The translations under genes were made by a program, and so were the position numbers. The notes under the pieces are model-generated. The model did no database searches, was not told where the DNA came from, and saw only the letters and a program-made list of their open reading frames with translations. A stretch of DNA of 64,000 nucleotides. It comes from Humibacter albus DSM 18994 (GTDB lineage Bacteria; Actinomycetota; Actinomycetes; Actinomycetales; Microbacteriaceae). The stretch spans positions 363,727 to 427,726 of the forward strand of contig NZ_ATXT01000016.1 of NCBI RefSeq assembly GCF_000421825.1, written 5' to 3'. Of the stretch, positions 7,671 to 16,091 are shown in pieces; the stretch's first letter is position 1; every line of letters begins with the position of its first letter.

Positions 7671-8804
7671 ATGGCCGCTCCGGCGAAGACGACGCGGAGC
7701 GCGTCGACTCGCACGGCAGGCAAAGCCGGATCCCGCTCGCCCCGTCGGCCCAAGATCGACGATGCCGAGCGCGCCCGACTGACCGCGTACTACAAGCAGA
7801 TGCTGCTGATCCGCCGGTTCGAGGAGCGCGCACAGCGCGCCTACACCGAGGCGCTGATCGGCGGCTACTGCCACCTCAACCTCGGCGAAGAGGCTGCGGT
7901 GGCCGGTCTGCTCGGCGAGCTGAACCCCGGCGACTACCTGTTCACGAACTACCGCGAGCACGGCTACGCCCTCGCGCGCGGCATCGACCCGCGCAAGGTG
8001 ATGGCCGAGCTCTACGGCCGCGTCGACGGCGTCTCCAAGGGCTGGGGCGGATCGATGCACATGTTCGACGTGACGCACCGCATGCTCGGCGGATACGGCA
8101 TCGTCGGCGGCCAGCTGCCGATCGCCACCGGTGCCGCGCTCGCGCTGCAGTACCAGAGCAGGCCCGACATCGTGATGTGCACCATGGGCGACGGCACCGT
8201 CGCCACCGGCGCATTCCACGAGTCGCTGAACCTCGCCGGTCTCTGGGACCTCCCGATCGTGTACGTCATCATCAACAACGGCCTGGGCATGGGCACGGAT
8301 GTCGCCCACTCGTCCGCCGAGCCCGACCTGTACAAGCGGGGTGCGGCCTACCGCATCGAATCCGCGCGCGTGAACGGACTCGACCCCGAGGAAGCCGCGG
8401 CCGGCGCGAAGCGTGCGGTCGAGGTGGCCCGCGGCGGCCGTCCCTACCTGCTCGAGGTGATGACCGAGCGCCTGCGCGGCCACTCCGTCGTCGACCCCGC
8501 CAAGTACCGCAGCCCCGAGGACGTCGCGGCGCTCAAGCTGAACGACCCGGTGCAGACCTTCGCGGCCAAGCTGAAGGACGCCGGCGTTCTCGATGACGAC
8601 GCCGTGGCCGAGTTCGACCGCGAGGCGATCGCGATCGTGGATGACGCGGCGGCGTTCGCGGCGGATTCTCCGACACCCGAGACATCCACTCTCTTCGACT
8701 ACACCTACGCCACCCCGGTGCCGAACGATTCACGTCGTTACCCGGGCGAGGCGCTCTTCCCGGCACTGCCGGTCGCGGCCGGCGCCGCGGGGAGGAACGC
8801 ATGA
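7671..8804 (+). CDS. pdhA: pyruvate/2-oxoacid dehydrogenase E1 component, alpha subunit
   Basis: 377 residues from ATG 7671, with GAGGAGGA upstream. It is the thiamine-diphosphate-binding alpha subunit of a heterotetrameric E1, which decarboxylates pyruvate or a branched-chain 2-oxoacid and passes the acyl group to the E2 lipoyl arm. Visible motifs: E-E-A-A-V-A-G near residue 75, G-W-G-G-S-M-H-M-F-D near 125, and the TPP motif G-D-G-T-V-A-T-G ending in I-I-N-N about 30 residues later. The N-terminal 30 residues are a basic Ala/Ser/Arg tail. The stop overlaps the start of the beta-subunit gene by four bases (ATGA at 8801), so the two are translationally coupled. Confidence 0.93.
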   Translation: MAAPAKTTRSASTRTAGKAGSRSPRRPKIDDAERARLTAYYKQMLLIRRFEERAQRAYTEALIGGYCHLNLGEEAAVAGLLGELNPGDYLFTNYREHGYALARGIDPRKVMAELYGRVDGVSKGWGGSMHMFDVTHRMLGGYGIVGGQLPIATGAALALQYQSRPDIVMCTMGDGTVATGAFHESLNLAGLWDLPIVYVIINNGLGMGTDVAHSSAEPDLYKRGAAYRIESARVNGLDPEEAAAGAKRAVEVARGGRPYLLEVMTERLRGHSVVDPAKYRSPEDVAALKLNDPVQTFAAKLKDAGVLDDDAVAEFDREAIAIVDDAAAFAADSPTPETSTLFDYTYATPVPNDSRRYPGEALFPALPVAAGAAGRNA

Positions 8805-9796
8805 CCGAGATGACCTACCGTCAGGCGCTGCACGACACGCTGCGCTCCGAGCTGCAGCGGGACGAGAACGTCATGCTGATGGGCGAGGAGATCGGCATCT
8901 TCGACGGCTCCTACAAGATCACCGCCGGCCTGCTCAAGGAGTTCGGCGAGCGCCGCGTGCGCGACACCCCGATCGAAGAGCTCGGCTTCACGGGCGCCGC
9001 GATCGGCGCCGCGATGCTCGGTCTGCGTCCCGTCGTCGAGATCATGACGATCAACTTCTCGCTCCTCGCGCTCGATCAGATCGTGAACCATGCGGCCAAG
9101 ATCCACGGCATGTTCGGCGGCCAGATGAGCGTTCCGATGGTCATCCGCACGCCCGGCGGCGGCGGACAGCAGCTGGGTGCCTCGCACTCGCAGAACATCG
9201 AGCTGTACTACGCGTTCGTGCCGGGTCTGAAGGTGGTCGCGCCGTCGACGCCGGCCGAGGCGAAGGCGCTGCTGATGGCATCCATTCGGGATGACGACCC
9301 CGTGCTGTTCCTCGAGAACCTGGCGCTCTACAACACGAAGGGCGAGGTTCCCGACGGCCTCGAGCCTGCCGTGATCGGCAAGGCGAAGGTGACACGCGAA
9401 GGCAAAGACCTCACGCTCATCGGATACTCGCGGATGGCGCTGGTCGCCCAGCAGGTGGCCGATCGCCTCGCCGAGAGCGAGGGCCTCGACATCGAGGTCA
9501 TCGACCTGCGCAGCCTGCGCCCGCTCGACCGCGACACCGTGGTCGAGTCGGTGAAGAAGACCAACGCGGCCGTCGTGCTCGAAGACGACTGGCTGACCTA
9601 CGGAATCGGTGCCGAGATCGCGGCCACGATCTCGGACGGCGCCTTCGACTACCTGGATGCTCCCGTGCGGCGCGTCGCAATGGCCGAGGTGCCGATGCCC
9701 TACGCGAAACCGCTCGAGACCGCGGCGCTGCCCTCCGTGGACGACGTGATCAACGCCGTGCACGAGACGCTCGACGCCGTCGGACGCCGTCGCTGA
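8801..9796 (+). CDS. pdhB: pyruvate/2-oxoacid dehydrogenase E1 component, beta subunit
   Basis: 331 residues. It forms the alpha2-beta2 E1 with the preceding gene and shares its thiamine-diphosphate site. The sequence follows the transketolase-like pattern of E1 beta: M-G-E-E-I-G near residue 27, D-T-P-I-E-E-L-G-F-T-G-A-A-I-G near 57, then R-T-P-G-G-G-G-Q-Q-L-G-A-S-H-S-Q and a C-terminal transketolase_C domain with E-V-I-D-L-R-S-L-R-P-L-D and the invariant E-D-D-W region. Length is normal for the family. It is expressed from the same transcript as pdhA and pdhC. Confidence 0.93.
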   Translation: MTEMTYRQALHDTLRSELQRDENVMLMGEEIGIFDGSYKITAGLLKEFGERRVRDTPIEELGFTGAAIGAAMLGLRPVVEIMTINFSLLALDQIVNHAAKIHGMFGGQMSVPMVIRTPGGGGQQLGASHSQNIELYYAFVPGLKVVAPSTPAEAKALLMASIRDDDPVLFLENLALYNTKGEVPDGLEPAVIGKAKVTREGKDLTLIGYSRMALVAQQVADRLAESEGLDIEVIDLRSLRPLDRDTVVESVKKTNAAVVLEDDWLTYGIGAEIAATISDGAFDYLDAPVRRVAMAEVPMPYAKPLETAALPSVDDVINAVHETLDAVGRRR

Positions 9797-9831
9797 CAGC
9801 GGACGCTCACGGCGACAGACAAGGAACCGTC

Positions 9832-11340
9832 ATGAAACAGATCACGATGCCGCGCCTCTCCGACACCATGGAAGAGGGCGCCATCTCCACCTGGAACAAG
9901 AAGGTCGGCGACAAGGTCGAGCCCGGCGACGTTCTCGTCGAGATCGAGACCGACAAGGCCAACATGGACTTCGAGGCCTACGAGTCGGGAACGCTCACGA
10001 AGATCCTGGTGCCCGAGGGTCAGACCGTCGCGATCGGGACTCCGATTGCGGAGCTCGACGGTGAACCGGCCGGCTCCGGCGACGACGACGCGGCTCCGGC
10101 CGCGGGTGCGGAGCCCGGGACCGCCGCAGAGCCGGAGGCCGGCGCCGCCGCATCCGCGGGATCGGAGACCGCCACCGCCGAAGAGACGACGCCCGCCGAC
10201 GCCGAGACGCCAACGCAGGCACCGGCGCAGGCTGCTGCCCCGGAAGCGGATTCGGCAGACACCGCAGCTTCGACGGACACCGCCGACCAGGCCGCGTCCC
10301 CGGCACCCGTCGGAGCGAACTCACGCGAGCGGTTGCTCGCCTCGCCGGTGGTGCGCACCATCGCCCGCGAGCACGGCATCGACCTGCACAACGTGACGGG
10401 CACCGGCCCCGGTGGTCGCATCATCCGCGCCGACGTCGAGAAGCTGATCGGCGCGAACGCGCCCGCTGCGAATGCCGCCGCCTCGGATGCTTCCGCCTCC
10501 TCGGCCGCGCGCGCTGCGGCCCCGGCCGCGCAGCCCGCTCCTGCTGCCGCTGCAGCTTCTGCCGGCCAGGCCGCACCGGCCGGCGGCGCGGGCGGTGCAC
10601 CCGCGCAGGGCGGAGCATCCGCATCGCTGGACGAGCGCCGGGGCACCGAGCAGGTTCCGATGGATTCGGTGCGCCGTGTCATCGCGCGCCGGCTCGCGGA
10701 GAGCGCACAGACCATTCCGCACTTCGCGGTGACGGCTGCGGCCGACGCCGAGGAGCTGATGACGATGCGCGCAACGCTCAACGAGCGTCTCGTCGCCGCG
10801 GGTCGCCCCAAGGTGAGCGTGAACGACCTGCTGGTGCGGGCCGCTGCACTGGCGCTGCGCGAGCATCCGCTCGTCAATGCGAGCTACCCGAGCGGCGACT
10901 CGACGTCGATGCAGGTGCACCACCGCATCAACATCGGCATCGCGGTCGCCAGCGACCATGGCCTCGTCGTGCCGGTGATCGACGACGCCGACACCAAGTC
11001 GGTCGGCCGCCTGGCCGAAGAGGCCAAGTCACTCGTGAAGCTCGCCCAGGACCGCAAGCTGACTCCGGCACAGATGAGCGGCGGCACCTTCACCATCAGC
11101 AATCTCGGCATGTACGGCGTGGAGTCGTTCACCGCCATCATCAACCCGCCGGAGGGCGCCATCTTGGCCGTCGGCGGCACGAAGGCGGAGCCGGCGGTCG
11201 TGAACGGCGAGGTCGTGCCGCGCCGCATCATGCGGTACACGCTGAACAGCGACCACCGCATCATCGACGGCGCGCTCGCCGCCCAGTGGATGCAGACGTT
11301 CACGAAGCTGATCGAGGACCCCTGGACTATCCTCGCCTGA
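9832..11340 (+). CDS. pdhC: dihydrolipoyl acyltransferase, E2 component of the 2-oxoacid dehydrogenase
   Basis: 502 residues, 35 bases after pdhB, with AAGGA before the ATG. One lipoyl domain (residues 1-76) carries the lipoyl lysine at residue 42 in E-T-D-K-A-N. An Ala/Pro/Glu-rich flexible linker follows (80-160), then the peripheral subunit-binding domain (about 163-200, S-P-V-V-R-T-I-A-R-E-H-G-I-D), a second Ala/Pro linker, and the catalytic acyltransferase domain ending with the active-site D-H-R-I-I-D-G near residue 475. It transfers the acyl group to CoA. No E3 (lipoamide dehydrogenase) gene is in the window, so the complex must borrow one encoded elsewhere. Confidence 0.94.
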   Translation: MKQITMPRLSDTMEEGAISTWNKKVGDKVEPGDVLVEIETDKANMDFEAYESGTLTKILVPEGQTVAIGTPIAELDGEPAGSGDDDAAPAAGAEPGTAAEPEAGAAASAGSETATAEETTPADAETPTQAPAQAAAPEADSADTAASTDTADQAASPAPVGANSRERLLASPVVRTIAREHGIDLHNVTGTGPGGRIIRADVEKLIGANAPAANAAASDASASSAARAAAPAAQPAPAAAAASAGQAAPAGGAGGAPAQGGASASLDERRGTEQVPMDSVRRVIARRLAESAQTIPHFAVTAAADAEELMTMRATLNERLVAAGRPKVSVNDLLVRAAALALREHPLVNASYPSGDSTSMQVHHRINIGIAVASDHGLVVPVIDDADTKSVGRLAEEAKSLVKLAQDRKLTPAQMSGGTFTISNLGMYGVESFTAIINPPEGAILAVGGTKAEPAVVNGEVVPRRIMRYTLNSDHRIIDGALAAQWMQTFTKLIEDPWTILA

Positions 11341-11362
11341 GGCACGTCCCGAGTCGCGACGA

Positions 11363-11392
11363 GGGCCGCACGATCACCCGATCGTGCGGCCC
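11363..11392 (+). terminator. terminator of the pdh operon
   Basis: A perfect 13-bp stem (GGGCCGCACGATC and its complement) with the four-base loop ACCC, starting 22 bases after the pdhC stop and followed by TTCTC. There is no long T-run, as is common in high-GC actinobacteria. Confidence 0.8.
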
Positions 11393-11412
11393 TTCTCGCA
11401 TGTCGAGGCACC

Positions 11413-11560
11413 CCGCCCGGCAACAGCAGCCGCGACGGCAACGGCAGCCGCAACAGCAACAGCCGCCGCCACGGCAGCAACGGCAACGACTGCCACTGCC
11501 ACTGCCACCTCCACCGCCACGGCAGCAACGACAACGGCAGCCACCGCGACCACGACCACG
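11413..11560. repeat. low-complexity CAGCCG/CAACGG tract
   Basis: About 150 bases built of imperfect six-base units such as GCAACG, GCAGCC, GCAACA and GCCACC. All frames are free of stops for long stretches but read as Ala/Val or Gln/Arg/Pro runs with no start signal, so it does not look coding. With the terminator and the inverted repeat it fills the 324-base gap between pdhC and the SDR gene. Confidence 0.7.
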
Positions 11561-11564
11561 TTTC

Positions 11565-11641
11565 CCGTCACTAACTCAGGCCATATCGGATCAGATCGAC
11601 ATATACGCGCCGTGATTCGATATGGCCTGAGTTAGTGACGG
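11565..11641. repeat. perfect 24-bp inverted repeat at a convergent gene junction
   Basis: Left arm 11565-11588 and right arm 11618-11641 are exact reverse complements (24 bases; the right arm starts CGATATGGCCTGAG). Inside them a G-T pair and four more base pairs extend the stem to 29 bp, leaving a 19-base loop (11594-11612). It is AT-richer than its surroundings and lies between the 3' ends of pdhC (plus) and an SDR gene (minus). It may be a bidirectional terminator or a short palindromic mobile repeat. Confidence 0.75.
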
Positions 11642-11664
11642 CCACCGGCGGCGGGCAGCCCTGT

Positions 11665-12477
11665 TCAGTCGTCCTGCTCGGTCGGACGCACCAGCAGCTC
11701 GTTGATCACGACATGGCGCGGCCTGGTGACCATGTAACGGATGGCGTCCGCGACATCCGGCGACCGCAGCGCCTCCATGGATGCCATGCGCTTCAGATTC
11801 GCCTCGCGAATCTCCGGCCGCAGGTGGTCGCGCAGCTCCGTCTCGACAGCGCCCGGCTCCACGACTCCGACGCGCAGGTGCCGGCGGCTGAACTCCTGCC
11901 GGAACGACTCGCTGAACGCGCCGACGCCGTGCTTGGTCAGGTTGTAGACGCCCGAGCCGCGCTTCACCTGGCGTCCGGCGGTCGACGACACGTTCACCAG
12001 ATCCGCCACGCGTCGCGGTGCACGATCGGCCGCCTCGAGCAGGTGCGGAAGCGCCGCCTCGGTCATCGACAGGAGCGCCCGCAGGTTGAGGTCGAGCATG
12101 CGATCCCACTCGTCGATCGGCGCGGTCTCGATGGGGCCGAGCAGCATGACGCCCGCGTTGTTCACCAGGATGTCCAGCCGCCCCCACTCTCGCACGGTGC
12201 GCTCCACGGTCTCCCGCGCCTGCGCCCGATCGGTGATGTCGGCCTCGATGACGAGGGCCCGCACGCCGGCGCTCGCGCCCGCTCCCGCCCTCGTCCCGGC
12301 ACCCGAGCCGCTCTCCAACTCCTCGGCGAGCGCCCGCAGCCGGTCGCCGCGGCGCGCGACGAGCGCGACGGATGCGCCTTCCGCGGCGAGTGCGCGCGCC
12401 GTCGCCTCCCCGATGCCGCTCGACGCGCCGGTGACGACGGCGACGGTTCCCTGCAGGTGCTGCTGAAGTTCGCTCAT
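11665..12477 (-). CDS. SDR family NAD(P)-dependent oxidoreductase
   Basis: 270 residues from ATG 12477. Classical short-chain dehydrogenase: cofactor motif T-G-A-S-S-G-I-G near residue 17, N-N-A-G near 100, and catalytic Y-N-L-T-K near 165. The Arg residues right after the third strand of the fold (A-R-R-G-D-R) favour NADPH. The Ala/Gly-rich insertion after the cofactor domain (about residues 55-72, GSGAGTRAGA-like) is low-complexity and not typical. The substrate cannot be predicted. No regulator adjoins it, and its 3' end faces the inverted repeat. Confidence 0.87.
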   Translation of the reverse strand: MSELQQHLQGTVAVVTGASSGIGEATARALAAEGASVALVARRGDRLRALAEELESGSGAGTRAGAGASAGVRALVIEADITDRAQARETVERTVREWGRLDILVNNAGVMLLGPIETAPIDEWDRMLDLNLRALLSMTEAALPHLLEAADRAPRRVADLVNVSSTAGRQVKRGSGVYNLTKHGVGAFSESFRQEFSRRHLRVGVVEPGAVETELRDHLRPEIREANLKRMASMEALRSPDVADAIRYMVTRPRHVVINELLVRPTEQDD

Positions 12478-12525
12478 GCGGTCCAGGGTAGGGGTAGCGC
12501 GACGGGTGGCGACGCCGCGCCTCTC

Positions 12526-13737
12526 TCAGACGCCGAGCAGCTTCTCCAGTCCCGCTTCATTGACGATCGGGACTCCGTAGCTGCGCGCCTGCTTCGCCTT
12601 GCCCGACATCGAATCGGGATCGGCGGCAACGAGCAGCTTCGTCTTCTTGACGACGTTGTTCTTCACCTGGAATCCGAGGGCCGTGAGCAACCGTTCCCAT
12701 TCCTCGCGCGGCTTCGTCATCTCGCCGGTGAGCACCACGATGTCGGTCGGAGCCAGGCGGAAGCCCGAGCTGATCGGCATCGTCAGAAGGGCGGGGCTGT
12801 CTTCGCTCAGCAGCGCCCGATCCACATCGCTCGCGTCAATGCCGAGCAGGATGCCCGCACACCTGATCTCCTCGATCTCTTGCGCGGTGAGCACATGGTC
12901 GCTCCACGCCGCGTTCACCAACCCGTCGAAGTAGGCCCGATGGGCGACGCGCACGTCGTGCGTCGAGAGCCCGAGCTCCGCGGCCAGCTGGATCAACGCA
13001 TCCGCCTCCGATGCCGAGATCACGTTGTCGAGCATGACGCGGTCCAGGAGAGCCAGATAGTCCACGTTGAGGTGCGCCCCGATGCGCGACGTTCCGAGTG
13101 TGCTCGTGATCCTCTCGAGGAACGACGGTTCCGGGCGGAACGCCTCCAGGCGCGGCATCCACGACACTCGCTCGTAAACGGCGGGTGTCGCGACGTGGCC
13201 GGCGGACGCAAGCCACTGCGCCCAGAAATCGGCATCGGCGAGCGCGCCGATGTAGGCGCTCAGCAGCTGGGCAGTGGCATAGGCATCCGCCCCGGCGCTG
13301 TGCGCGTTCTCGAGCGGGATGCCCATGGCCGAGCAGCACTCGGAGAGCGCACGGAACCCGGTGATCGACTGACTGAGCCGTAGCGTGCACAGCCAGTGGT
13401 CACGGCCGGGAATGGCGATGCCCGCCTCGGCCATCTGGTATTGCAGGAACCGCGAGTCGAAAACGACGTTGTGTGCGACGGGCACGCGGTCGTCGAGCAG
13501 GGTCGCGACATCCGGAGCGATGAGGTCGAAGACCGGTGCGCGGGATGCCGCCGCCGCCGAGATCCCGTGAATGTGCTGCGGCCCCAGGTCGCGCTGCGGA
13601 TTCACGACGGTCTCATAGCGCGCCTCGACCTCGCCGTCGGGAGAGAGATGCACGACTCCGATCTCGACGATGCGATCGTGCTTCTCGGGGGAGAACCCCG
13701 TCGTCTCGAGGTCGATGACCGCGAATCCCTTGCCCAT
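12526..13737 (-). CDS. DnaQ-like 3'-5' exonuclease with C-terminal BRCT domain
   Basis: 403 residues from ATG 13737, preceded by GGAGG. Residues 1-165 are a DEDD exonuclease of the DNA polymerase III epsilon type: F-A-V-I-D-L-E-T-T-G at the N-terminus (catalytic D and E), H-N-V-V-F-D-S-R-F near 95 and H-S-A-G-A-D-A near 150. The middle (about 240-320) is an alpha-helical region like a TerB domain, and the last 85 residues are a BRCT domain (V-V-L-T-G-E-M-T-K-P-R-E-E-W). This three-part architecture is common in actinobacteria, where it is thought to act in DNA repair or processing. It appears to be a single transcription unit. Confidence 0.88.
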   Translation of the reverse strand: MGKGFAVIDLETTGFSPEKHDRIVEIGVVHLSPDGEVEARYETVVNPQRDLGPQHIHGISAAAASRAPVFDLIAPDVATLLDDRVPVAHNVVFDSRFLQYQMAEAGIAIPGRDHWLCTLRLSQSITGFRALSECCSAMGIPLENAHSAGADAYATAQLLSAYIGALADADFWAQWLASAGHVATPAVYERVSWMPRLEAFRPEPSFLERITSTLGTSRIGAHLNVDYLALLDRVMLDNVISASEADALIQLAAELGLSTHDVRVAHRAYFDGLVNAAWSDHVLTAQEIEEIRCAGILLGIDASDVDRALLSEDSPALLTMPISSGFRLAPTDIVVLTGEMTKPREEWERLLTALGFQVKNNVVKKTKLLVAADPDSMSGKAKQARSYGVPIVNEAGLEKLLGV

Positions 13738-13814
13738 GCGTGCGCCTCCGCCGGAACCGTATCGGTGCCGGGACCGATAGCGGCAGTCTCCAGAACGGGG
13801 GAAGACGCGGCTCC

Positions 13815-14138
13815 TCACCGCACCAACCGGTCGTACTCCTCGATCATGAGCCGCGCGAATCCGTCGACGCCGAGCGAGGCGCGCTCGAGGTCGAACTCCG
13901 AGTAGTCAGGCGACCATACCTGCCATGCGGTGAACGGGCCCTTCCGAACCCGTCCGCAGACGATGACGCCACCGCCCACCGGAAGCTTCAGGAGCACGAT
14001 GGCGCGCTCGTCGTCGACGACGAGCCGTTCGGCGAACTCGGGGCGGGTCTCGCGTACCCGGCGTGCGACACCGAGTGCGGTCAGCACGTGCGGGAGCGCG
14101 CCCGAGGCATCCGATGTCCACAACGTCATGGACGACAT
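13815..14138 (-). CDS. hypothetical protein
   Basis: About 107 residues. The start is uncertain: ATG 14138, ATG 14129 and GTG 14153 are all in frame and none has a clear ribosome binding site. The sequence is globular and not low-complexity, with a central L-L-K-L-P-V-G-G-G-V-I-V-C-G-R-V strand pair and a C-terminal helix F-A-R-L-M-I-E-E-Y-D-R-L. Its codon use matches neighbouring genes. I do not recognise a family. It lies 72-88 bases downstream of an SDR gene on the same strand and could share its transcript. Confidence 0.6.
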   Translation of the reverse strand: MSSMTLWTSDASGALPHVLTALGVARRVRETRPEFAERLVVDDERAIVLLKLPVGGGVIVCGRVRKGPFTAWQVWSPDYSEFDLERASLGVDGFARLMIEEYDRLVR

Positions 14139-14225
14139 GCTGCACGCGCCCACCGCACAGCGGCATTGCCCGCGTCATCGGGCGTCATCGTCATCGAATG
14201 GCGTTGTCGCTCCGAGCCGCCCGGC

Positions 14226-14963
14226 TCACCAGGCGACAGGACCCGCGGAGTCGGTGAAGGTGCCGCTCGGACCATCCGCGGGAATGGTCGCCATGCGTAC
14301 GGCCTGCCGGGCGCCTTCCTCAGCGGTCCCCGTGCCGCGGTGCCCATTCAGATCCGTTGCGATGAATCCGGGGCAGACGGCGTTGACGAGGATGCCCTCG
14401 CTCGCCAGGTCTCGCGCATACATCAGCGTGGCCGCGGTGACCGCCGTCTTCGAAGGCACATAGCCCAGCGCGATCGGGTCGGGGTTGGCGAAGTCCGAGA
14501 TGGCGGTGAGCGATCCCGCACTGCTGGAGATGTTGACGATCCGCGGCGCAGGCGACCGGCGCAGCAGCGGCAGGAACGCAGTCGTGACCCGAATGAGCCC
14601 GAAGTAGTTCGTCTCGAAGACATACCTCACGTGATCGACGTCGGCGGAGCGCGGCAGCTGACCAGCGAGATCGGCTCCGGGCCTATGGCTGATTCCGGCG
14701 TTGTTCACGAGCGCGTCGATACGGCCGAATTCGGCCTCGACGCTCTCAGCGGCTGCGGCGACGGAATCGGCGTCGACGACATCCAGTGCCACCGCGCGCG
14801 CCTTGCCGCCCTCATCACGAATCTCCGCGGCCGCATCGTCGCCACGAGCGAGATCGCGGGAGCCGATGATGACGGTGTGACCCAGCGCCGCCAATTGGCC
14901 CGCGATCTGGCGTCCGATGCCTTTGTTCGCGCCGGTGACCAAGGCGATCATGGTGTCGGGCAT
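14226..14963 (-). CDS. SDR family oxidoreductase (carbonyl-reductase-like)
   Basis: 245 residues from ATG 14963, with GAGAGGA upstream. Cofactor motif T-G-A-N-K-G-I-G at residues 10-17, as in carbonyl reductases of the CBR1-like group; N-N-A-G-I-S near 87; catalytic serine in I-S-S-S-A-G near 145 and Y-V-P-S-K near 165. The enzyme would reduce a carbonyl or quinone with NADPH; the substrate is unknown. It is transcribed away from the AraC-type regulator at 15081, which is likely to control it through the 117-base intergenic region. Confidence 0.88.
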   Translation of the reverse strand: MPDTMIALVTGANKGIGRQIAGQLAALGHTVIIGSRDLARGDDAAAEIRDEGGKARAVALDVVDADSVAAAAESVEAEFGRIDALVNNAGISHRPGADLAGQLPRSADVDHVRYVFETNYFGLIRVTTAFLPLLRRSPAPRIVNISSSAGSLTAISDFANPDPIALGYVPSKTAVTAATLMYARDLASEGILVNAVCPGFIATDLNGHRGTGTAEEGARQAVRMATIPADGPSGTFTDSAGPVAW

Positions 14964-15067
14964 GGTGCTCCTCTCATCCTGCCAACGCGGTGTGCGTAGG
15001 CGAGCACCATGAAGTCTGGGCCGAGGCCGCCGGATGATCCATCATGCGGAGTCCGGCATTCTTGCTC

Positions 15068-15080
15068 TACAGTTCAGAAC
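15068..15080 (+). promoter_or_regulatory. -10 box of a leaderless promoter for the AraC-type gene
   Basis: TACAGT (15068-15073) followed by seven bases and the GTG at 15081, with no ribosome binding site. This is the spacing expected if transcription starts at the start codon. Confidence 0.5.
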
Positions 15081-16010
15081 GTGTCCGAGGATCACCTGTC
15101 TCGAATGTTCGCATTCCTCAACGTGCGCAGCGTCGTCTCGGGAGCCTTCGCCGTCGCGGGCCCGTGGGTCACGCGATCGGCCATTCAGGACGACCTCAAG
15201 TTCATCGCGTTGGTACGCGGCAGTGCGAGCCTGCACACGGACGGAATCGCCGATCCTATCGCCGTGGCGGCGGGAGACATCGTGCTGCTCAACGGCCGGA
15301 CGCGTCTCGCACTGTCCGGCGGCGAGGGTGACGGCAACCCGGCGGAGGTCGCCCCGCCCGACGGCGGTGTCATCGATCCGAAGGCACTCGCCGCAGCCGG
15401 CGTCAGCGTCGTGATCGGTGGCCGCGTCGAGCTGAGCACTGTGGCACGCGACTTCCTCCTGCGCACGCTGCCGCCCGTGTCCCATGTGCGAGCCGCGGAC
15501 GAGGGGACAGGTCGGGTTCGCCGACACATCGAGAACCTGCTCGAAGAGATCACGGCGCAGCGCATCGGCTCCGACTTCGCGGTGCGGCAGTACGCCCAGC
15601 TGCTGATCCTGGACGTCGTGCGCGTCTTCTCCGAAGACCCGGGACTCCCCGCAGGCTGGCTCAAAGGGCTCGCCGATCCGCAGCTGAGGTCCGCCATCAT
15701 GCTCATCCACGACGAGCCGGCGAGGCGCTGGACTCTCGAGAGCCTCGCCCGCTCATGCGCCATGTCGCGGACGGCATTCGCCGAGCGCTTCCGCGCGCGT
15801 GTCGGCATCCCACCGGTCGCCTACCTCATTCGCTGGCGGATGCTGCTGGCCAAGCAGGCGCTCACCGATCCGGACACGCGAGTCGCACCTCTCGCCTACG
15901 AGCTCGGCTACGGGTCCGAGAGCGCATTCAGCGCGGCATTCAAGAAGCAGGAGGGGCTCGCTCCTTCCGAGTACCGGGCACGGGCAACGGCTCGGGCCAA
16001 GGCCGCCTAG
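15081..16010 (+). CDS. AraC family transcriptional regulator
   Basis: 309 residues from GTG 15081; the longer in-frame start at 15009 is rejected because that stretch covers the promoter. Residues 1-180 form a cupin-type ligand domain (AraC-binding type, with I-A-V-A-A-G-D-I-V-L-L-N). The C-terminal 100 residues hold two helix-turn-helix motifs: W-T-L-E-S-L-A-R-S-C-A-M-S-R-T-A-F-A-E-R-F and V-A-P-L-A-Y-E-L-G-Y-G-S-E-S-A-F-S-A-A-F. Regulators of this build often control an adjacent oxidoreductase, here the divergent SDR gene at 14226-14963. The ligand is unknown. Confidence 0.9.
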   Translation: MSEDHLSRMFAFLNVRSVVSGAFAVAGPWVTRSAIQDDLKFIALVRGSASLHTDGIADPIAVAAGDIVLLNGRTRLALSGGEGDGNPAEVAPPDGGVIDPKALAAAGVSVVIGGRVELSTVARDFLLRTLPPVSHVRAADEGTGRVRRHIENLLEEITAQRIGSDFAVRQYAQLLILDVVRVFSEDPGLPAGWLKGLADPQLRSAIMLIHDEPARRWTLESLARSCAMSRTAFAERFRARVGIPPVAYLIRWRMLLAKQALTDPDTRVAPLAYELGYGSESAFSAAFKKQEGLAPSEYRARATARAKAA

Positions 16011-16091
16011 GCTTCGAGAAGCGCGGTCCCGGGACCGATTCCCGCCCGACAGCGCCCGAAACGGACGACGCTTCCAGCCGCCGCCCGAGCG

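Noticed and set aside
11384..11635. Thr/Ala-rich and Val/Ala-rich frames over the hexamer tract
   Set aside because: They are translations of simple repeat DNA without start signals.
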